Part shown: one piece after another, positions 5,082 through 9,232 of the stretch
Layout of the letters: the number at the start of each line of letters is the position of its first letter
How positions within the stretch are numbered: the stretch's first letter is position 1
Source: Methanobacteriota archaeon
GTDB taxonomy: Archaea; Thermoplasmatota; DTKX01; GCA-020343715
DNA length: 9,232 nucleotides
Direction: 5' to 3'
Assembly: GCA_030597775.1 (NCBI GenBank)
Contig: JAUVRF010000044.1
Coordinates: 1 to 9,232, forward strand
Notes under the pieces: generated by a model
Databases searched by the model: none
Told to the model about the DNA's origin: nothing
The model's input: the letters and a program-made list of their open reading frames with translations, nothing else
Made by a program: the position numbers and the translations under genes

Positions 5082-8066
5082 ATGGCCATGAGGATCCATA
5101 CCAAGGAATCAAGTAGGGCCAATAGATGTGCACTGGCGATGCTGGTCGTTATCCTCGTCCTCCCCGGGCTCGCCCTCTCGGCGGGCGCTGCGGACACCGA
5201 GGACCGTGCTCTCGCCATTGTCACCATCGACCCAGACACCACCTTCCAGACGATCACCTCCTGGGAGGCCACGGCCTGGATGGCCCAGGACAGCTCCCCG
5301 AACCTCGCCAACTACTCCGCCGACGTGCTGGACATGGCCGTCGAGGAGCTGGGCCTCACCAGGCTGCGCCTCGAGGTGAGGGCGGGGATCGAGAATCCCG
5401 AGGACTACTGGACCCAGTACCAGACCGGCGTGGTGAACTACACCTTCTGGCGCTCCCACCGGTACACCACCACGAACGACGACGCCGACCCCGACCACAT
5501 CGAGTGGTCCGGCTTCCAGTTCTCCGAGCTGGACAACACCGTCGAGAAGGTGGTGCTGCCCTTCATGGCCCGCGTCCGCGCCGCCGGCGGCGAGCCCCTC
5601 ATCAACCTGAACTACGTGGCATTCACCAGCCAGAACGGCGCTGGCACCGAGTACATCCACGACAACTTCGACGAGTACGCCGAGATGATGCTGGCCACCT
5701 TCATCCACCTGGATGGCAACTACAGCCTGGTGCCGAACTACGTGGAGGTCCTGCTGGAGCCCGACAACGTGGCCCAGTGGAACGGGTACACCATCGGCAA
5801 CGCCATCGTGGCCACCCAGGCCAGGCTGGCGGCCCACGGCTACAACCCCGGCTTCATCGCCCCCTCCAACACCAACATGGGCGGGGCCATCACGTACTTC
5901 GACCAGCTGGCCACCGTCTCGGGCGCGGTGGAGGCATTGTCCGAGCTTTCCTATCACAGATACGGAGGAGTGACCGACGCCAACCTCCGGGCCATCGACG
6001 CCAGGCGCGTCTCGTACGGCCTCAACACCTCGATGCTGGAGTCCATTGGCTCCGGTTACGAGGACCTACACGACGACCTCACCCTGGCCAACTGCTCGTC
6101 CTGGGCCCAGTACACCCTGGCCGGCCCCGGCCCCGGTGACAACGGCGGAGAGTACTTCCTCATCGACGAGACGGACCCCTCCGACCCCGTTGTCAGCATG
6201 GCCTGGCGCACCAAGTTCCTGCGCCAGTACTTCGCCTTCGTCAGACCGGGCGCCGTGAGGATCGGCGCAGGCTCGGACGACGCCAACATCGAGCCCCTGG
6301 CGTTCATCAACCCCGGCGGGAAGTTCGCCGTGGCGCTCAAGTCCAATGGCGCGGGGACCTACTCCGTCAGGGGATTGCCAGCGGGCACGTACGGGCTGAC
6401 CTACACCACCTCTTCCTCCTACGCGGTGGACCTGCCGGACGTCACCATCGGTCTGGGCGGCGCGGTGTCGGGCAGCATACCCTCCACCGGCGTCATCACC
6501 GTCTACGAGATCGGCCGGGCCCCAGCCATACTGGTCTCCCCCGAGGGCGCGAACGTCCAGCTGGACGAGGGCGCGGCCCAGAACTTCACCGTGACCCCCC
6601 TCTACGCCGACCCCGGCAGCTTCTCCTACGAGTGGGCCCTGGACGGCGTGTTCGAGACGGGCTGGAACGAGACCTGGTTCGAGTACGCGACGGACTTCGA
6701 GAGCGAGGGGACCCATCAGGTGGACATCACCGTGAGGGACGTGCGGGACCCCGGCCTCTCCACCACCTTCACCGGGTACGTCCAGGTGCTCAACGTGAAC
6801 CGACTCCCCGAGATCCTGGACAGCGAGCCGGACCCCCTGTGGGTGGTCGAGGAGACCACCGACGGTACCGTCCTGTTCTCGGTGCAGGCCAACGACCCCG
6901 ACGGGGACGGCCTGACCTACATCTGGTACGCCGACTCGTGGGAGGTCTCGAGGGGGTCGGAGCAGACCTACACCTTCTCCTTCGACCACAGCTCCGCCGG
7001 GGACCACGTGATCTCCGTCACGGTGACCGACGGCGAGGACTCTGTGACCGAGTCCTGGACGCTGCGGATCCTCGACGTGGACAGGCCCCCGACCATCCTC
7101 TCCCGGGACCCGGGCGAGGAGGTGACGGTGGAGGAGACCTACTACGGCTACCTCTACCTGTCGGTGGAGGCGTGGGACCCGGACGGGGACTACCTCAGCT
7201 ACCAGTGGTACCTCAACGACTACGTCCAGTACGGCGAGTCCCGGTCGACCTACACCTTCCGCTACAACCACGACTCGGCCGGCGCCCACAGGGTGCGGGT
7301 GGAGGTGAGCGACTCGGAGAACGTGACCAGCGTCGGCTGGCTCATCACCGTGCTCGACGTCAACCTGGCGCCCACCATCGACTCGGCCTACCCCTCCTGG
7401 AACCTGTACTACTGGGAGGAGGACAAGGGCAGCATCGAGTTCACCGTCTCGGCCAGCGACCCCGAGGGGGAGGAAGTGACCTACGAGTGGCGCATCGACG
7501 ACATCCTCCAGCAGGACGAGACGGAGACCAACTACACCTACCGCTACGGCTTCGAGTCCTCGGGCGACCACGAGATCAACGTGAGCGTCAGCGACGGGGA
7601 GGACGAGACCTGGTACATCTGGACCCTGGTGATCTACGACACCAACCGTGCCCCCATCGTCGAGGGCGGTGATCCCGACCACGACAGGAACATAAGCGGC
7701 GTCAAGCCCCTGACCATGGAGGTCATCGCCATCGACCCGGACCTGGACAACCTCACGTACACCTGGTACATGAACGGGACCTACGTGGAGGGCGCCTCCG
7801 GGCCCATCTTCATCTTCGACCCCGAGGAGGTCCACGGCAACTACACCTTCTACGTGATGATCTCCGACGGTCGGGGAGGTTACGCCGGCCACGTCTGGAA
7901 CGTGACCGTCGACCCGACCCTGGACGACGTGCCCCCCTGGGAGTTCCCCTGGTGGGGTTACCTGGTGGTGGGCCTGATCGCGGTGGCCATGTTCGTCGGT
8001 CTGCTGGGCTGGGCGATGATGCGCGAGCAGGAGAGGTACAGGCAGCAGGGACCCCGGAACCCCTGA
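5082..8066 (+). CDS. Surface-anchored GH30-like (clan GH-A) glycosidase with five PKD-like repeats (994 aa)
   Basis: Probably a cell-surface enzyme acting on polysaccharide. In order: signal peptide (1 to about 37, LAMLVVILVLPGLAL), TIM-barrel-like domain with GH30 landmarks (FQTIT near the start, GLTRLRLEVR, LSYHRYGG with His292), and the C-terminal beta domain of such enzymes (YFAFVRPGAVRIG onward, to about 479). Likely acid/base is Glu226 in LEPDN and likely nucleophile Glu320 in SMLESIGSG, 94 residues apart, a spacing normal for GH30. Five repeats start at about 480, 575, 669, 763 and 857, each with an S/TYxW strand and a D/SDGE-like turn, as in PKD/cadherin-like folds. A C-terminal span (about 957-980) and a basic tail anchor it. 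ATG 5082 is chosen over the open frame from 5061 because the TATA box implies a leaderless start there. ATG 5088 is possible. Asn normally precedes the acid/base Glu in clan GH-A, but here it is Leu, so substrate and activity are uncertain. Confidence 0.85.
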   Translation: MAMRIHTKESSRANRCALAMLVVILVLPGLALSAGAADTEDRALAIVTIDPDTTFQTITSWEATAWMAQDSSPNLANYSADVLDMAVEELGLTRLRLEVRAGIENPEDYWTQYQTGVVNYTFWRSHRYTTTNDDADPDHIEWSGFQFSELDNTVEKVVLPFMARVRAAGGEPLINLNYVAFTSQNGAGTEYIHDNFDEYAEMMLATFIHLDGNYSLVPNYVEVLLEPDNVAQWNGYTIGNAIVATQARLAAHGYNPGFIAPSNTNMGGAITYFDQLATVSGAVEALSELSYHRYGGVTDANLRAIDARRVSYGLNTSMLESIGSGYEDLHDDLTLANCSSWAQYTLAGPGPGDNGGEYFLIDETDPSDPVVSMAWRTKFLRQYFAFVRPGAVRIGAGSDDANIEPLAFINPGGKFAVALKSNGAGTYSVRGLPAGTYGLTYTTSSSYAVDLPDVTIGLGGAVSGSIPSTGVITVYEIGRAPAILVSPEGANVQLDEGAAQNFTVTPLYADPGSFSYEWALDGVFETGWNETWFEYATDFESEGTHQVDITVRDVRDPGLSTTFTGYVQVLNVNRLPEILDSEPDPLWVVEETTDGTVLFSVQANDPDGDGLTYIWYADSWEVSRGSEQTYTFSFDHSSAGDHVISVTVTDGEDSVTESWTLRILDVDRPPTILSRDPGEEVTVEETYYGYLYLSVEAWDPDGDYLSYQWYLNDYVQYGESRSTYTFRYNHDSAGAHRVRVEVSDSENVTSVGWLITVLDVNLAPTIDSAYPSWNLYYWEEDKGSIEFTVSASDPEGEEVTYEWRIDDILQQDETETNYTYRYGFESSGDHEINVSVSDGEDETWYIWTLVIYDTNRAPIVEGGDPDHDRNISGVKPLTMEVIAIDPDLDNLTYTWYMNGTYVEGASGPIFIFDPEEVHGNYTFYVMISDGRGGYAGHVWNVTVDPTLDDVPPWEFPWWGYLVVGLIAVAMFVGLLGWAMMREQERYRQQGPRNP
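6519..7931 (+). repeat. Five tandem PKD-like repeats within the glycosidase gene
   Basis: The repeats start at nucleotides 6519, 6804, 7086, 7368 and 7650, giving periods of 95, 94, 94 and 94 codons. Each opens with a P-x-I motif (APAI, LPEI, PPTI, APTI, APIV), has a central strand (SYEWALDG, TYIWYADS, SYQWYLND, TYEWRIDD, TYTWYMNG) and ends with G-x-H/Y then a D/SDG-type turn. The three inner copies are most alike. The first and last diverge, as is usual for edge units. The array likely forms a rigid stalk lifting the enzyme from the membrane. Confidence 0.8.
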
Positions 8067-8077
8067 TCCAGGGCCAT

Positions 8078-9061
8078 CTAGTGACCGTGGTCCCTGAGCA
8101 CGTTCGAGATGGCGAACCTGCCCCGGCCGAACTCCCCGGTAAGTTCCTGAATGGCGGAGGCCTTCGTGTGGCCCTGGGCCCTGAGGCCGTCGTAACGTTC
8201 AAGCAATCGCTGGACCTCCTCATCGGTCCAGCTCTTGCCTTGATTGAAGAGCCTGTCACCCTCCGGGACCCGGAGCTCCTCCAGCAGGCCGCCGGGCTCG
8301 ACCCCCTCCATCCTCTGGACGCCCTCAGCGAAGATCCTCTCTGAGACCTCGAAGCCCACGAACCTCCGGTCCAGACCCACGGCCACCCGGGCAGTGGAGA
8401 AGCCCCCCATGAACAGGTCGCACACCAGGTCGCCCTCCTTGGAGGAGTACTGCACCATCTTGACCAGCAGCTCGGTCGGGAGCTCGTTCTTGTTCTTCCT
8501 CCGGCCGGGCTTGTACTCCCGGTTGATGACCCACACGTCCTCACGGTCCCGGTAGTTGAGGGAACCGCCCTCGCCGTCCCTCTCCTGGGGTCCGAAGCGG
8601 ACGTTGGCATTGAAGGTCCTCCTACCGGGTCCGGGCCTCTCGTAGTACAGGATGTGGTAGTGGGAGGAGATGTACTTCCTCCTCGTGTGGACGCCGAAGT
8701 TGTACCTCCAGACTATGTGGTTGACCTCCCGGAGGTCGGTGGCCCGGAGGGCGTCCAGGATGTGATAGAGGTTGGTGTAGCCGGACACGATGTAGATGCT
8801 GCCGTTGGGCCGGAGCATGCGGGCGGCCTCGGCGACCCATGCGTGGGTGAACTCCCCGTACTCCTCCGCCGGGACCTCCACGTAGCCGTCCACCACGAGG
8901 TCCTCGGACCTGTTGTAGTGCTTGTGGAGCTTGTCGCCTCCGATCCCGTAGGGCGGGTCCGTCACGATGAGGTCGACGGAGCCGTCGGGCACGTGCTGGC
9001 GCGCGCCCTCGACGCAGTCCCCGTGGTGGAACAGGTTTCCCCCGATGTCCGCTACCTTCAC
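8078..9061 (-). CDS. Beta-class DNA methyltransferase with C-terminal Myb/SANT-like extension (327 aa)
   Basis: It transfers a methyl group from S-adenosylmethionine to a base in DNA. The catalytic motif IV DPPY (35-38) comes near the N-terminus after HHGDCVEGARQHVPDGSVD. The AdoMet-binding motifs come late: motif X around LPTELLVKMVQYSS (194-207), motif I DLFMGGFST (215-223) and an acidic motif II at Glu238. This order is the beta class (N6_N4_Mtase family). DPPY favours N6-adenine but does not exclude N4-cytosine. The region 115-190 probably reads the target, which cannot be deduced. After residue 275 an extension, SWTDEEVQRLLERYDGL through AISNVL, looks like a Myb/SANT or helix-turn-helix unit. 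GTG 9061 is chosen because the TATA box at 9085-9090 is about 26 bases upstream, implying a leaderless mRNA. The frame open further upstream runs through that box. No restriction gene is adjacent, so it looks like an orphan enzyme. The gene ends 11 bases from the convergent glycosidase gene. Confidence 0.9.
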   Translation of the reverse strand: MKVADIGGNLFHHGDCVEGARQHVPDGSVDLIVTDPPYGIGGDKLHKHYNRSEDLVVDGYVEVPAEEYGEFTHAWVAEAARMLRPNGSIYIVSGYTNLYHILDALRATDLREVNHIVWRYNFGVHTRRKYISSHYHILYYERPGPGRRTFNANVRFGPQERDGEGGSLNYRDREDVWVINREYKPGRRKNKNELPTELLVKMVQYSSKEGDLVCDLFMGGFSTARVAVGLDRRFVGFEVSERIFAEGVQRMEGVEPGGLLEELRVPEGDRLFNQGKSWTDEEVQRLLERYDGLRAQGHTKASAIQELTGEFGRGRFAISNVLRDHGH

Positions 9062-9084
9062 GCACGGTAATGGGAATGCCTGAG

Positions 9085-9090
9085 CTATAT
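9085..9090 (-). promoter_or_regulatory. TATA box of the methyltransferase gene, leaderless spacing
   Basis: The minus strand reads AGAAAACCATATAGC, with ATATAG as core and an A-rich BRE-like stretch upstream. Its centre is about 26.5 bases from the GTG at 9061, so the transcript should begin at the start codon. No ribosome binding site precedes that GTG. Confidence 0.6.
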
Positions 9091-9096
9091 GGTTTT

Positions 9097-9225
9097 CTAC
9101 TCGACCCCTCCCCTCGCGGCCATCCACACCGGGCCCAGGAGCACGTAGCCGGACACCAGGGCCAGGGCGAACACGGCCATCGCCCGGTAGACGTCGTCGG
9201 TCCCCGGGACCTCCTGCTCCTTCAT
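9097..9225 (-). CDS. Small single-span membrane protein (42 aa) or C-terminal end of a larger one
   Basis: The minus strand from the ATG at 9225 to the TAG at 9099-9097 encodes 42 residues: a polar N-terminus (MKEQEVPGTDDVYR), one membrane span at about 15-34 (AMAVFALALVSGYVLLGPVW) and a basic end (MAARGGVE). Third codon positions are almost all G or C, as in neighbouring genes, which argues for real coding. The frame is still open at the right edge, seven bases before this ATG, so I cannot tell a complete small protein from the tail of a longer gene. The stop lies just before the TATA box of the methyltransferase, and the two genes read in the same direction 35 bases apart. No family is recognised. 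Confidence 0.55.
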   Translation of the reverse strand: MKEQEVPGTDDVYRAMAVFALALVSGYVLLGPVWMAARGGVE

Positions 9226-9232
9226 GACCCCG

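Noticed and set aside
6066..7892. Minus-strand open frame of 608 codons under the PKD repeats
   Set aside because: It is an antisense by-product of GC-biased third positions in the glycosidase gene. Its translation is a low-complexity Val/Gly/His/Asp mix with no fold signature.
8078..9061. Restriction-modification or other defence locus around the methyltransferase
   Set aside because: No endonuclease, specificity subunit, helicase or toxin gene is visible on either side within the window. The neighbours are a glycosidase and a tiny membrane protein.
1..9232. Mobile element, CRISPR array, tRNA or rRNA
   Set aside because: No transposase or integrase, no terminal inverted repeats, no regularly spaced direct repeats and no recognisable tRNA or rRNA segment were seen. 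Base composition and codon use look even across the window.

Overview
The window looks like a piece of a GC-rich archaeal chromosome, most likely from the Thermoplasmatota or a nearby heterotrophic lineage. The signs are TATA boxes placed archaeal-style before starts (several reading TTTATC), two genes that appear to be transcribed without a leader, heavy use of AGG for arginine, secreted proteins rich in Asn-X-Ser/Thr, and PKD-type surface repeats. The lineage is an inference from style. There is no rRNA or marker gene to fix it.

Layout, left to right. (1) 1-1425, minus strand: the first 475 residues of a secreted beta-propeller-like protein that runs off the left edge. It is easily missed because its reading frame has no stop in the window. 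(2) 1626-2162, plus strand: a 178-residue protein of unknown function with two membrane segments, divergent from gene 1 across 200 bases. (3) 4165 down to 2169, minus strand: a two-gene ABC exporter operon, ATPase then permease, joined by a 4-base GTGA overlap. (4) 4342-4986, plus strand: a small double-membrane-span protein with a secreted-side domain, divergent from the exporter across a compact two-promoter region that carries an 8-bp inverted repeat. (5) 5082-8066, plus strand: the largest gene, a surface-anchored protein of about 994 residues with a signal peptide, a GH30-like clan GH-A glycosidase domain, five PKD-like repeats at a 94-residue period and a C-terminal membrane anchor. (6) 9061 down to 8078, minus strand: a beta-class DNA methyltransferase with a C-terminal Myb/SANT-like helix-rich extension. 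(7) 9225 down to 9097, minus strand: a 42-residue single-span membrane protein, or the tail of a larger one cut by the right edge.

Four of the seven products are exported or face the outside (propeller protein, exporter permease, small double-span protein, glycosidase), so the region reads as cell-envelope and surface-polymer biology. The methyltransferase is the outlier, with no restriction endonuclease visible beside it. The genes are tightly packed, with convergent gaps of only 6 and 11 bases. No tRNA, rRNA, CRISPR array, insertion sequence or integrase was seen. The observations most worth following are the glycosidase, whose catalytic-site sequence departs from the clan consensus, the gapless internal duplication in the propeller protein, and the dyad that begins almost exactly at the predicted transcription start of the exporter.
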